Shown: positions 14,188-29,100 of the stretch, piece by piece
Numbering within the stretch: the first letter of the stretch is position 1
Layout of the letters: each line of letters begins with the position of its first letter
Assembly (NCBI GenBank): GCA_030248225.1
Contig: JASANE010012691.1
Coordinates: forward strand, 1-64,000
Reading direction: 5' to 3'
Length of the DNA: 64,000 nt
DNA from: Trileptium ribeirensis
Taxonomy: Eukaryota; Nematoda; Enoplea; Enoplida; Thoracostomopsidae
Made by a program: the position numbers and the translations under genes
Notes under the pieces: model-generated
Seen by the model: only the letters and a program-made list of their open reading frames with translations
Databases searched by the model: none
What the model was told of the DNA's origin: nothing

Positions 14188-17100
14188 GAAGCTTTCTAAT
14201 GGGTAATTGCGACTGACTACGTAATTTGCTAATCTATTTATGTTTATTTTCAGTGGAGCCTACAACAAAGATTTCGTGAACGGTGCTATAGGTGGAGTAC
14301 CGAATAGCGAACTAAGTATGTGTTTTCCATAGTTCTTATGTTAAACTATTGATGTTGTAGTCCTCTGGTTTCTTACCAAAAACGATATCGGATTTTAGTT
14401 GATGTGGACTATAGTGCGTAGCAGTCAGAAATGTGCGCTGTAACCGTTCGATGTTCCGTCGAGATGTGGACTATAGTGCGTAGTGGTCAGAAATGTGCGC
14501 TGTAGCCGTTCGATGTTCCGTCGAGATGTGGACTATAGTGCGTAGTGGTCAGAAATGTGCGCTGTAACCGTTCGATGTTCCGTCGAGATGTGGACTATAG
14601 TGCGTAGTGGTCAGAAATGTGCGCTGTAGCCGTTCGATGTTCCGTCGAGATGTGGACTATAGTGCGTAGTGGTCAGAAATGTGCGCTGAAGCCATTGATG
14701 TTCCGTCGAGATGTGGACTATACTGCGTAGTGGTCAGAAATGTGCGCTGTAGCCGTTCGATGTTCCGTCGAGATGTGGACTATAGTGCGTAGTGGTCAAA
14801 AATGTGCGCTGTAGCCGTTCGATGTTCCGTCGAGATGTGGACTATAGTGCGTAGTGGTCAAAAATGTGCGCTGTAGCCGTTCGATGTTCCGTCGAGATGT
14901 GGACTATAGTGCGTAGTGGTCAGAAATGTGCGCTTTAGCCCTTGATGTTTCGTCGAGATGTAGATTATAGTGCGTAGTGGTCAGAAATGTGCGCTGTAGC
15001 CGTTCGATGTTCCGTCGAGATGTGGACTATAGTGCGTAGTGGTCAGAAATGTGCGCTGTAGCCGTTCGATGTTCCGTCGAGATGTGGACTATAGTGCGTA
15101 GTGGTCCGAAATGTGCGCTGTAGCCGTTCGATGTTCCGTCGAGATGTGGATTGTAGTGCGTAGTGGTCTGAAATGTGCGCTGTAGCCGTTGATGTTCCGT
15201 CGAGATGTGGACTATAGTGCGTAGTGGTCAGAAATGTGCGCTGTAGCCGTTCGATGTTCCGTCTGAGATGTGGACTATAGTGCGTTGTGGTCAGAAATGT
15301 GCGCTGTAGCCGTTCGATGTTCCGTCGAGATGTGGATTATAGTGCGTAGTGGTCAGAAATGTGCGCTGTAGCCGTTGATGTTCCGTCGAGATGTGGACTA
15401 TAGTGCGTAGTGGTCAGAAATGTGCGCTGTAGCCGTTGATGTTCCGTGGAGATGTGGACCATAGTGCGTAGTGGTCAGAAATGTGCGCTGTAGCCGTTCT
15501 ATGTTCCGTCGAGATGTGGACTATAGTACGTAGTGGTCAGAAATGTGCGCTGTAGCCGTTCGATGTTCCGTCGAGATGTGGGCTATAGTGCGTAGTGGTC
15601 AGAAATGTGCGCTGTAGCCGTTCGATGTTCCGTCGAGATGTGGACTATAGTGCATAGTGGTCAAAAATGTGCGCTGTAGCCGTTCGATGTTCCGTCGAGA
15701 TGTGGACTATAGTGCGTAGTGGTCAGAAATGTGCGCTTTAGCCCTTGATGTTTCGTCGAGATGTAGATTATAGTGCGTAGTGGTCAGAAATGTGCGCTGT
15801 AGCCGTTCGATGTTCCGTCGAGATGTGGACTATAGTGCGTAGTGGTCAGAAATGTGCGCTGTAGCCGTTCGATGTTCCGTCGAGATGTGGACTATAGTGC
15901 GTAGTGGTCCGAAATGTGCGCTGTAGCCGTTCGATGTTCCGTCGAGATGTGGATTGTAGTGCGTAGTGGTCGGAAATGTGCGCTGTAGCCGTTGATGTTC
16001 CGTCGAGATGTGGACTATAGTGCGTAGTGGTCAGAAATGTGCGCTGTAGCCGTTCGATGTTCCGTCGAGATGTGGACTATAGTGCGTTGTGGTCAGAAAT
16101 GTGCGCTGTAGCCGTTCGATGTTCCGTCGAGATGTGGATTATAGTGCGTAGTGGTCAGAAATGTGCGCTGTAGCCGTTGATGTTCCGTCGAGATGTGGAC
16201 TATAGTGCGTAGTGGTCAGAAATGTGCGCTGTAGCCGTTGATGTTCCGTGGAGATGTGGACCATAGTGCGTAGTGGTCAGAAATGTGCGCTGTAGCCGTT
16301 CTATGTTCCGTCGAGATGTGGACTATAGTACGTAGTGGTCAGAAATGTGCGCTGTAGCCGTTCGATGTTCCGTCGAGATGTGGGCTATAGTGCGTAGTGG
16401 TCAGAAATGTGCGCTGTAGCCGTTCGATGTTCCGTCGAGATAGTTCGCAGACGCGTAGATACATAACTTTGACTTTTGATGTGACGTCCGTTATGGATGG
16501 TTTCGTTCGTTCGAAATTCAGCAGTCATTTGTTAGCCGTTACATGCGTTTCAGAGCTAATAAATCCCTACTTGGTTGGTTGACACTAGACGCGTGACTTA
16601 AGGTTTCGGATTTTCAATTCTTTTCAGCTTTATATGAAACTATTGTGTTTGGGCTGCACTGTATCAATGGATTATGAAAAGTGAAACTATGTCGTCATGT
16701 CCTGCTAGCTCTTATAAATCTAGCAGTGAATAATATTCCTACAAAATTGTATTCAGTCGTTATCAATAGGATTTGTTATGGTGGCAAGTGCTCTAGTTTA
16801 TGCTTGAACCTTTCCTCTTGTACCTCAACGTTCATTTAAACCCCACGTAGATGTTATGAAAATAAATGTATATTTTAAAACAAAAACAAAATTTCGTAGT
16901 AAAATTATGGAAACGATATGTCGAGATGAGGCATTTAAACTCCGTTTATCGGGCGATTGCTGGTACGTCTGCACATTACTATTTCTCCATAATAAGCTGT
17001 GCAAGGGCTGCCGCGATGTCATCTGAACCCTGATATGCGTTTGATAGCGTAAATACAGCATATTTAACGACATATTCATGTTGTATTCGATCCAATCCGA

Positions 17101-20100
17101 CTGCTCACATTGCGTCCAATCAGATCCGACACCGCCAAATGATGTACCTACCGTATACATGTGTATGTACTATATTATTCAATCCGGTCTGAAATATTTG
17201 TCCATGCTATTTCGAATCGGATGCGATGTGAACACGGCCTAATAATATTAATAACTCGACGCGCTACGACTGCTCAAAAAAATAAAACTGAACTTTGTTG
17301 GTTCAGGAATCAAGATTTCTCATATGCCACGTAGCAGCAGCATGAAATGTTAAATTGGATGGTATGGAAGACCCAGCTTCTAAAAGAAGTCATTTTCCCC
17401 GTTTTTCTACCTATAGAACTGGGCTCTCCATTCGCTCAAACATTAGCCAGGGGGCATGAACTGGGGGATCCCAAATTTTTACCAAGGGGCATTTTGCCAC
17501 GAGAAATGCGGTTAAAAATCTTTTTTACAGAAACACTGCCAAAACGGTTTTGTTGGAGAGAAAAAGCTATTTTGAAGCAAAATTTGTGAAATTTTTGGCT
17601 TGAGAACACGGAATTTTTGTGCAAATTTTATATACTTTGGACCGATTGGAAACAAAAAATTTTGCCAGAAGGCATTAACCATGGGGTTCATGAACCCAAA
17701 AATGTCAGCCCCTCCACCGATTTGGAGACCCAGTAGAAGTTGTAAGTTCTATGCTGCCGGATAAATTATAGACGTTTTGTAAAAATGATTTTGCCGTTTC
17801 TATCTTGTTCAGTGTTGGTAATATCTTATAGATCTATAGTATATAGATCTTGACGGCTGACCCCCCGCCCCCGCCCAAGAAACTGTTTTGAAAATTTTTG
17901 GTTTGACTATTTTGTAAGTTGAGCACGCTTATAATGCAACAAATTTCTAGTGGTATTGCAATAATATATAAGTAAGTTTTAATAGTAAAGACGAAAAGTG
18001 CGAGTAAAATTATTGTTTCTTTTTTACAAGGTCGTATAGTACAGATAAACTTAGTGTAGCAGTTACAAAGATCGTTAGTAACGCACTACGAATGTATGTT
18101 CCATGGTTTTTGCTACTACCAATAAATAGTAAAACTGTGGTTGTACTATGTTTGATGTAGTGTAAAGTTTATGTTTTGTTTTTTCTAATTTCAGTGGCTG
18201 AAACTACTGCTCAATCGTACGTTGGCGCTGCTGGACAACGCTTTCGTCACTTTCCGTCGAATCGCGCTGCCGTACCTGCGAGCATCGGTTAGTTTGCTTT
18301 CACGCAGAATGATGATTTTAATAGTAGAAAGGGATCTGTGTTTGCGTGGAATCGATTACATGATCGAATAAACAGTTACTATGCATTTATTTGTCTGTGA
18401 CTCTATCGGGTGGTAAATTACCCATTTCTTTTTAATTATCTTTTACTCGTTTGCCCGTGTCACACTTTTTGGTCTGGCTGCGACGTTATATTATCCAGTT
18501 TGTGCCAAAATGTCTATTATAAGCGACTTATGGAGGGTGTTTTGTCTTAGAACATAGAGGTTATCGAAATGCGCTCATTTATGATGAGTCTAATTGCTAA
18601 TGTGGTATTGTTATTTTTGCAAAAATCAAAATTGTGGCATGTAAACACGGTTGTGTTGTGCACAAAAATTGCCGGCCTCTTTCATAAAAATTTTGAAGAA
18701 TAGATCTTATTTGTAGGCGAATTCGATCCGTCCGGTCTGCGCGCAACACTTCTTTCGAGCCGTGACATCGAAGGTTCATCGGACGTTGTCCTGTCGGAAA
18801 TATTTGAGCGAGACGTGGTTGGTTTTGTCACAAGTTGTATGCTCATGTTTATAATCATAATAATGGCGCTAGCCGCTTGTCGAAACCTTTACCCTCCGGA
18901 ATGCGCACACTCTGTTGGTCTGTCTCGGCTTTGAGATACAGTGAAATGCTAGCATAGTAGGACTATGTCGGTAACCGTTAAACCTTTCAAATCGATTTGG
19001 TGGTGGCATCAGTCAAATGAGGTGCTCTGTCGTCTGTAACGGGATAATGTTAACATCATTGAAGAGGGATCGCTGACCCTGACCTAGGATGCCATGACTC
19101 CGACATGCTAATCCACCATCGGATTTTTGTCAACCTTTCATATTCCCTTAGAGCTTAACCAGACTCCAGTTTTTGTACCGTCATCACATTCAATCTGTCA
19201 TCAGTCAATATTTTTATCTATTATTTAACCACAGTTTCTGCAAATAAAGAAATGTAATCAACCTTCGTACATAATTGGCTTCGAGATGGTGCTCCTCACC
19301 GTCCACCTCCCGGGCTCTGTAGTCAGACGTGACCCCGGGTTTTTGGAGAGTTTCTCAGCCTCGGATATGTAGTCCGACTGTGTAGGCGCTAAGCATTCTC
19401 CCTCTGTAGGTACAGTAACATGCGGATTATTTGATTCACTACTGTTGGAGCAATTTTATTTTGTCGGGATCGCCGCTGCGGAAACCGAACTAAAACCTAA
19501 ACTGTGTATTTAGTTTATTGAACCCGCAAAATAAGCGGAAAGGAATCGATGTTTCGATTTGCTTACTTTCCTTGCGGCCACGCCCTCGGTATATGTTTTA
19601 TTCGGGCTGTGAATCTAGAAGTTATATTTTAGTTAGCAGCTACATCATGCGTGGCATCGCTAAAGCACCCTTGGCACAGTGACCTGGTTTTCGCTCAGTA
19701 CAATTTATTGAAATATGTTTGAATCATCGTTTTCTGACATAATTTTTTATGACCACACAGAGTGTTGAGCATGCGCAAAACTCGTTGTGCTAGGCTATAC
19801 CCGAAGACGATAAACTCGCCAAAATAAAGCATTGACGTGATTTACGAGCGCAAGCAACATCTCGCCAGTTCCAGCCTGTTCCAATTAAGCCTTGATGGTT
19901 ATAGGTCACGTCTTTCTAACCCATCTGGAATAAAATTATATTTGAAATTTCGAAAAACATCGAATGAACAGCACTACACTCGGTGCAGGCCACTTTCGCT
20001 ATAAGTTGCCTTTGGCACGTGCTCTGTGGATTGTGATAGTTATTGGGAACTGCTTTCACTTTTCGAGTAAATCCGTGTTGTTTTTACGCAGTTCGAAATT

Positions 20101-23100
20101 CGCATGCTGTGCGTTTTTACTACTCACCCTGAATTTTCATACATAGCCAGCGATACGTTCTTCCAATTTGTTGAATTTTTTCGCCACAGAACACACTGAA
20201 TCGATGTTTCGACGAAATTGAACGATTCATCGCTCGAATTCAACAAGCCGCAATCGCACAACGCGAACTCGAATCCCGGCAGCTGCGGCATTATAACACG
20301 GCGGCGATTGGAGTCGGTGTACCTGGTGGTGCTCCAGTTGCCTCCACGTCCTCTGCAGCAGCCGCTGCAACGGAATTTCAACGACGGCGTCGTGCCGGCG
20401 ATGGAATCTTGGCCATGCGTGCTCAGTTGCCGTCGGAACAAGAATTTATCGACGTCTTTCAAAAATTCAAATTGTGCTTTAATTTGCTGGTTAGTATAAA
20501 TCATATTTGTCGACGGTACCTTAACTGAGGCTATTAGATGGTCGGGGCGAGGGACATTGGCAGGGGAGAAGATGAATTTCGGAAATTTGGAGAAAGTCAA
20601 AAATATTCATATTTTTCTCCTACTTTCTGCCAATTTGCGACAAATTGTTCTTAATTTCTCCTGTTTTGGTCAATTTTCACCCCCAATTTTTTGCCAAAAT
20701 TTTCCGTGTGCACATTCGGCTTAAGGTGTCCGACCCTTACGGGTAGATTTGTCTTGAGGAGATCCGACTTTTAGGGTTGTAACAACTCTTACCTCATACC
20801 GCCGGCTGTCCGCAGCCTTCCGAAAAGTGGGGAGGAACTTTGGCATGTTTTCTGGCATGAGGGTGGCATGTTCTTTCTAGGGCGAAATTTCCAAGCTGGG
20901 ACTATAAGTTTTGCTTAAAAATAGTAAATATTTCCGTATTCTTATGTAGGTTTGCTGCCGTGAATGTGCTTGCATTTTCAAGCTATAAAACGACGTTTTA
21001 GCATTAGAAATAGAGGTAATTAATGCTTAAAACATTTTGCATACAAAAACATAAATTTTCAGATATAAAAATTTGGATTTATTTGAACATGAGGGGCTTC
21101 AGCCAAGTGGGGGCGGACATGGGAGAAAATCTCACAAAAATGGTTAGGTTTGGAAAGTAGATGTCCTTCCAGCCCCCATTGTGGACAGGTCAGTATGGGA
21201 ACCTGTGGAATAAATCATTTGTCAGCAAGGGGTTTGGGTGTTATAATTAAATTAGTGTATGTTATGTCTTTTTAGGAAGAAAAATGTTAGCTCGCCGTAA
21301 TGCTGAAGTTTGGTCATTTATAAAACAGCTCATAGCTTAAGTAAAAAGCGGAGGCTGTACCCTTTCAGACAGTTGTATGGAAATTCGAGACTGAGCAATT
21401 ATTTTTCGAATTAATTATTACTGTCTGTAACGTCCGAATGGCTGAAACGATTTCCAGGGGTTGGGTCCCTGTTTAGTGTTTACGATCCTGTACTGTTGAA
21501 CCGCTTGTGTGTATTTCGTGTGAAAGATCATTACATTTAGCCCGGCCAAGCAGTAGTTGGGCTTCTTTTGTTAATGCTTTGTTCATGGTTAGTCACACAA
21601 TAGTTATCAACGGGTGTTGCATTGCGATATGGAAGACGGTATTAGCGGCAGGTTGCTGGGATTATTTCGCGTTTACAGTTAATACTAGACGAAATTAGTT
21701 TAGTATTTATGATGAGGCCCAACAAATATAAGGATGTGTATGTATATTTAAGGCAAAGCTCCGCAATCATATTTCCGGGCCCTCAGCACCGGAGCTACTA
21801 CACTTCTTATTTACGCCGCTGGCTGTTATCATGGACGCGTGTCGATGGAGCCTCGGTGAAAATATAGCGCCACGTATTGCTTCGCCGTTGATCACTCGCG
21901 ATGCGAAGGAACTGATGTACAATTGTCTGACGACGAAAGAAACTGACGTTTGGCTATCTTTGGGTGACGCTTGGCGTATTCCGGTGTAAGTTTTTGCAGT
22001 CATTCTATTATGCTATAATTTTTGAGCACAGATATTAACGGATAATACAAAGTTTGAGAGCAAAAGAGCCTAACTGGTTTCGTCTAGTTGATTGCTGCTT
22101 GTTCGATAAATTTCAAGGTTTGATCGAGAATTGCTGGATATTTGCAACGCGCGTTTTAGTTTTTTCTTTAAGACTCGTTCGCAGATGAGTAATTTTGTCC
22201 CAATTATGTTCGACGTTTGCTCACTCGAACGTTATTGGTCATGGCGGTTGTTCTGAACGCTTATTATCTAGTGAATGGTGGTGTTCCCGAGATCTTACTA
22301 CTGCAAGGCTGCCGCATAAGATTAAATATTTTGTTATAGATGATAACTACAAAATTCATACTGATTCCTTTGAAAACGAGCATTATTTAATCACTGTTTG
22401 TGAAAGAACAGGCAGTAAATATTATAAGTATTTAGTACGTGTCATACGTCGCCACGAGAAATTAGAGAAGCTGGTCAATGCTTTCTTGAGTTATAGCCAT
22501 TATAAAAAATTTTGTGTTTGTATCGTAGCCCACTACAATACTTTTATTGAACAATGTCATTGAAGACAAACAGATGTTGTCGTGTTTATTTTACTGGCAT
22601 GTGTTTAATTGAGAATTAGAATACGTCTGTGTAGATGTATCCACGTAAACAGACATTCAGCAACTATAAATTGCAATGGCTAATATCAATTACCGACGGA
22701 GTAAACCGAACAGTAGTAATGATTCGCAACATGTATAATTTTGTTGCAGGGAAGAATGGGTGCTGCCATTGCCGGCACCATATTTTCCCGTATTCTATGA
22801 CGGCGACATGCCATACGGCGGTTCCACTCAGCACGCGGCGTTCGTTCACTCTCGACCTCACCAACACCCGCTCGTTGGCTTGCCGACCGAAATTGGCGGA
22901 ATTCCCTTGTCGGCCGTGTCTGGCCGGGGATCGCCGGCTGCTGCACGGCTAGTTCATCGGCTCAACTCGCCGGCGGCGGCAAATTCCCGTCCGCACAGTG
23001 CGTCGGCTGCGTTTCATCATCATCATCATTCCCGGAGTCGAACAACTCCGCCGACATTTTTGCGTCAATCGTTGATCAACAATGCCGCCCATTCGGATCA

Positions 23101-26100
23101 GCTACAACACCACACGCCAGGAGCTGCGACAACGGCTGAAATGCCTCAAGTGGTAAGCTTTTCATTGTTGGAAAGAAAATATGTGCATGTTTTATTGATA
23201 ACAAGGTCTCCAAGTTATTACTTCTTCGAGTACTATTTTCCCGAATATCAATTTTGAAGGTTAAGTTAATGAGTAATAAAAAATTTAGTACATATATAGA
23301 GTGTGTTTTATTCTGCTTAGATTGATAAAAACGCCTAACCAGCGTCTGAAAATGATGTAGTCGTCAGAACATTTTTGTTTATCCGCGATATTCATAAATA
23401 TTATTCGTTTATTTTCAAACTAATTACCCGAAATATTTTTTGTTCTCGATTTTGTATAAAATCAATCACGGGGCGTTATTGAAACGGAGGGAGTGGAGTT
23501 TCCTCATATATTGTGCTGGCGGCTGAAATCGTAAAAATTTATTTTTTTGTCCGCCTTCCAACATCGTAACTCTTCACCATACGAAAATATCTTCGCAAAT
23601 TTTTATTTAATCATAAATTCAGTCTATTTGTGCCATTTCATTAGACAGTAAACCCGACGACCACGTCTTCCGGGCCTAAAATGGCCCCAAAATGTCATGG
23701 ATCACACTTTGTAAAATTTGGCCATCCAAGTATGTATCGTATCTTTCGCGACCTATTACTTGAGATAGAGGTTTCTCAGTTACAAAGGAGCCCGAAATCA
23801 AGTCAGTAAGAGTTGCACCGTTGCTATATATCTTTTTTGGCAGGCGACTCCCGGGGCCGCTATGGGTTCAAATAGGGATGTCGACCCATTTTTACATGAC
23901 AGTTTTTTGGTTTGTGACATATTATTGTGGGGCACGAGCGTCAAGTCGTGGAGATCTATGGTTGTTTTGCTATATGTATATATGATATCGTTCCATGGGT
24001 TTAGGATCTGCCGATCTATTCTTACAGAAAACTATTTTTGCTTTTGTGGCATGTTATTTCGGCGTACGACCGTCTAAACATTCTTATATAGGTTTGCAAA
24101 CACGTTGAATACGACGGTGTTACAGCCACAGACCTGTTGTTGCTGTATTATGTCTAGTGAAGCTCGCTTGCGAGCCAGAATTCGAGTGGTGAGAACAATC
24201 CCCCGAAGCTGAAATGTGAAAAATATTTGTCACACAATATTTTTGACAGTCGCAATGAGCTTGTCGGCCCAGAAAACCCCATATCCGACACTAAAACCAA
24301 CAATAAACGCACATTCAAGTGCTTTTCCCACGACTTCTCACCAAAAATTTCGAAAATAACATTTTTATGCCAAGTATGAACCAGAAGTGTAAAAAATATT
24401 TGCTCAACAATGTTTTTAACACTCAATGAGTTTATCTGTCCAGAAAACCCCATATAAGACACTAAAAGCAACAAAAAAACACATTCAGGCGCATTTCCCA
24501 CGACTTTTCACCAAATATGAAATTTGGCGCCAACTATAAGCTTATAGACTCCGGATTGGGAAGTAGTTCAAAAACTTGTTATATATCATTGGAAAGCCCT
24601 GATAAAGCTACAAGCTATTAGTTTGCGGATACCTCGTTTACTTATTGAGAAAAGTCGCAAAAACTGGAGGGTGTGCCCGAAAAATGGGCCAAAATGACGT
24701 CATTTTGCCCCATAACTTTTCCCACGGGAAAATTCAAAAATCGTGCTCCGTCACTACACTTAAATCGAGAGTTGCGGTTCGAATGAGATATCTTGCATCA
24801 AAATCCGTCCAACCGTTATCGAGATCCAGGTGCGGCAGACACACACAGACAGGACCTCCTCAACCCCCCTCCAGAGCCAAAATTGAAAATTCTCGTTCCA
24901 CTCGCTCGCGAGTGGAATGAGCTCGCTTCAGGGCTGTGATTGGTCATCACAACACATATATATAACACACAAACACCAGTAAAGCTAATAATTCAAACTT
25001 GGAATATTTCTAAGCAACCATGCCCCCGTCCGTTTCACTCGCTTGCTAGATACTAGTTTTTCAACCAAGAATTTTGGAAATTATCGTCTATATATCGCGC
25101 TAGCTGCTTGGGTGGAACCCCGGTTTGCTTGGGCTCCGACCGTTTAAAGTATATCATGGCTGGCTGCTGCCGGGTAAGGTTTACCGCGGTTCTATTTCCT
25201 CTCGGCGTATGGTGAGCTATGGGTTAAGGATGTTTGTCAATTTTGAAACTAACCGCAGAAACCTATTAATTTTTTCGCTTTGTAACCAAACCACACAGCA
25301 ACATTATAACCAGTGTCATATCTATTATTTATTAACTATGTAGCAATTTATTAACAAAGCCTTGTATTTTCAATGGGTAAATGCCTCTAGTCATGTTGTT
25401 GGATGTATACTATTCGCAAGCCTTAAGGTTTCGGCGAAATACTTAGTGAAATTTTATATTACATTTTTTAAGAATCTGTATTTTCAAGCAAATATATCAA
25501 AAATATCATGTTAGAATAATTTCGGGAAATATATTCTCAAATTAATTCGAATTTCATAGCTCGCATGCACAATAATTACCTTTGGGTTGCACAGAAGACA
25601 TTATTTCGAAAAAATCGACCCTGACCCAAAAAAATTTTCAACCCTGTAATTCCTACACTCAAAGATAAACATTCTTGCTTACTCTGTTTCGTTACATACA
25701 AGGTAGGCGTCACCTAAATCTTGCATAAATTGTGATAGGTACTATATTGAATAAGGTACACTACAAAATGTTCAAAACCAAAAATATGTATTTCGATCTT
25801 TTTATAAAAATTAACAAAATATATCGTATAGCTAGTGTTTACAACATTTACGTTATAATCAATACAATTAGTAGAACTATGTTGCAACGCTAATCATTCA
25901 GCAACAGATGGAGGTATTTGGCTAATTTTTTCCAATAGGTGCATTTACATCTGCGCGCCCCAGCTACAATATTACGAATATATCTCTACCTGTTAGGGAA
26001 CAGGGGTCAAACAACACGTTTCAGGCTAATTTTTGTTATTATCGTCTGTTGCTGGGCTGTAAATAAATCGATTCATTTCAGATTTTCACAGTAGATATGA

Positions 26101-29100
26101 ACTTAGGTGGCGTGCATGTGTAATATCGCTTTGACAAACGCTCTTACAAGAAAAGAATCCTGGGTAGATTGAAATTATATTGTCAAAAATAAGCAAAATT
26201 TGTTTGGTATTTTCGACTATAGCACCGAATCAGAACTAATCGTAGTTTTATTTATATACCATTCTAAACGCATTCAATCAATATGAACATGGGTTAACGA
26301 CTTAGGCCCGTTTAAATGAAAATATAAGGCTTAGCTTAAGTAGTTAGCCCGTGAATCCAAAAATATTTTGACACCATTCGACTCATTTTGTGAATGGGGT
26401 CCCTAACATTTACCAGAAAATTTTCGACGCCAAGGATAATTATAAAAATCGAAAAAAGTTGGTCAAATATGGTTCTAAGGAAAATTTTTTAACCGTCTCG
26501 ATTGTCTATAACGCTACTGTGTGTGTAGCAAAATTAGTGGCGTTTCTTTCATACTGACCATTTCCCCCCTGAAAGTGTATAACCTAAAAGAGCCATTATT
26601 GTTATTACATGATGTAACCTGTTCCGATTTGGTTTATATGCTACCACTACATATTCGGTACATTTGCTATGTGATTTAGAGTTACTTCATTTAATGCTGT
26701 ACTAGAGTTTCATTGCCGTTCGTATGAAGGTATAAACACTTTAACGCCCAAATTTATTTGTGTATCGTGCCTTGTAAAAGTCTTTTGCCGGCACCATGGA
26801 TTAAACCCCCGGATGTAAGTTGCTAGCACAAACCACTGAGCTATCTAGAAACTTTTGCTCAGTTTTTGAAGAATCTCGCAACGAAATAATAACAACGAAG
26901 GTGCAGACATTATTCGACAAATTCAGTTCACACAGCAGTTCACTGTGTGAGCTGTAACCATTTATGGACATAGAGTGTTAAAATGTTAAAGTATAGAGGT
27001 TTATGCATAATAACTTGTAATTAAAATCGAGTATTATACATTTCATAAACATTTAAACTTTTTAAATATTGACCAGATCAAGTTTTGCTTGTTGGCGATG
27101 AACGACTAGCTTTTAGAATTATTGGTATTTTTAAACACGTTTGTTTTATAGTATTAGATTAGTAATGGGTATGCCGTTGTTGACGCTGCGGGCGCGGTTG
27201 GGGATTAAAACTACTGTGCTTTCTCAACAACGATCATCACATTTTTTGCATCATTTCAATAATTTAGTTGCCATTAGACGACTAAAGTAAGTCCATAACC
27301 ATTCGTAGTTCATGAATATAGTGAAAGCAATTGTATTTGCTGAGTACCGGTATGTATACGATACGGTAAGCTTTATAAGGACCAACGACTGTCCGAAATT
27401 GACTTCTGAATCGAAGGGACGTATTTGTTAGCATTATAGGTATGTACATATCTCTAGTTTCGCCAAAGCAATAATGGAAGCCTGTATAGTATTAGTTTAT
27501 TGTTGTTGCCGTTCCAGGTCGCGTTAGAGCTTGACAAATTAGCGCTCGAAAAGGAAAGGCTGGCGCTGGAGAAGGATCGACTGTTCGACAGGGAGCGTCG
27601 CTTGCTTCATGAAACACGTGTTCTCGAGGTTAATCCTGATTTCTTTTGCGGATACATCGCAGCAACCACTATGAATGACTGCTATACGATTGCGAGCCGC
27701 TGTAAATGCGACAGTCATTTCCGGCGCGTACTGTATTGTTGGGGTAACATTGAACCTGCATATTCTTGCATTGGGAATGGTTTTGTGGTAAAGTCTAACC
27801 TGAGTTTCATGTCATTTTCTTACGTTGAGAACGGTTTTAAAGTACCATCGAATCTGGGTTTTTGGTCTGTCCACAGCTGTCCGAAAATTGGGGGACTTCA
27901 TGTTGTCCCCATGTTCATACTCTGGGGAAATTGCAAAGTGGGGGCATAAATTTTGCTTAAAACACTAAATATACTCATATTTTCATCTTGTTTTAGTGCC
28001 GTGAATGTATTTTCAAGCTATAAAACGTGTTTTAGCTTTATAAATAGTGGTAATTAATGTTTACAAAACAATTTGCGAACAAAAATAATTTTTAGACATA
28101 AAAATTTTTTGGATTTGGTGGAACATGTGTGGTTTCGGCCGAGTGGAAGGGGGCGAAGGTAGAGAAAATCTCACGAGCATTCGAGATTTGGAAAGTGGGG
28201 GGGGGTCCCCAACTGTGTACCGGGCAGGGTTTCATGTCATTTTCATGCGTTCAGAATGCTTAATATCTCAATAATTAAACAATTTTTAGTGTTGCGAGTT
28301 GTGGAACGGACGCAGCGAACAATTTTCACTGGCGAGATTTTGAATTCCGACAGTTTTAGTCTGAGGGTTTTTGGGATGATACGCATACCTCAACTTCGGC
28401 TTGGCGGATTGATTTGAGCTCTAGCTCGTTCGACATCTTTTTTAATGTCGTTAGATGCTAAAACGGATTCCACCTCCTTAGGGTCACAAAAGTACAAATG
28501 GGCTCAGGTCGGCTTAAAATTCTCCTACAAAACACGTCATGGATTGTATCTAGACAACTATTGAAGAGATTTTAGCCAAGTTATTCTATTTTGTAGGGCA
28601 AAAGGCTCGATTGGGCTATACATCCTGCTTTGCTACATGGCTTTTTTATGATGCATGGTCTGGCCCAAAAGATCAAAAATTGGCCCATTAGACCCAAAAT
28701 ACGAAAAAACGACTATCTCCGCGTCAAAATGGGGTTTTAGAAGGTTTCAAAATATCCAAAGCACAAAAACGGCAATATATAAGCAAGTGTTATAGCTGTG
28801 TGTTTTAATATCATTTTGCAGAACACTTCATCCTCTAAGTAGTTGCGCAGCATGAGTTCTCAAATACTCAATAAGTGGGTACATGTGCTCTGTGATTAAA
28901 GCAACACGGCTGTTATTTGGCTCCTTTTGTAAGTTGATGTTCAATATAGCTGTACATGTCTGCCCAAATTACTCAACACTCAGATTTCACCACAGTGGGA
29001 TGAGATAAACCATGAGTTTGAGCTATTAACGCTTAGGTAAACCTGAATTTTGGCACTGCAATATAGAGCTGATTTATTTATAATAAGAACAAGTATGGCA

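Noticed and set aside
20124..20600. 158-codon antisense open frame, the second longest in the window
   Set aside because: It lies opposite EPS8 exon 9, whose sense reading has clear family motifs. It is a shadow.
27160..27293. Exon-like stretch: ATTAG, ATGGGTATGCCG..., then donor GTAAGT at 27289
   Set aside because: It ends in phase 2. Joining it to exon 12 (GTC GCG TTA) would read AAG TCG CGT TAG, a stop, and the other frames are closed. EPS8 exons 11 and 12 join cleanly without it.
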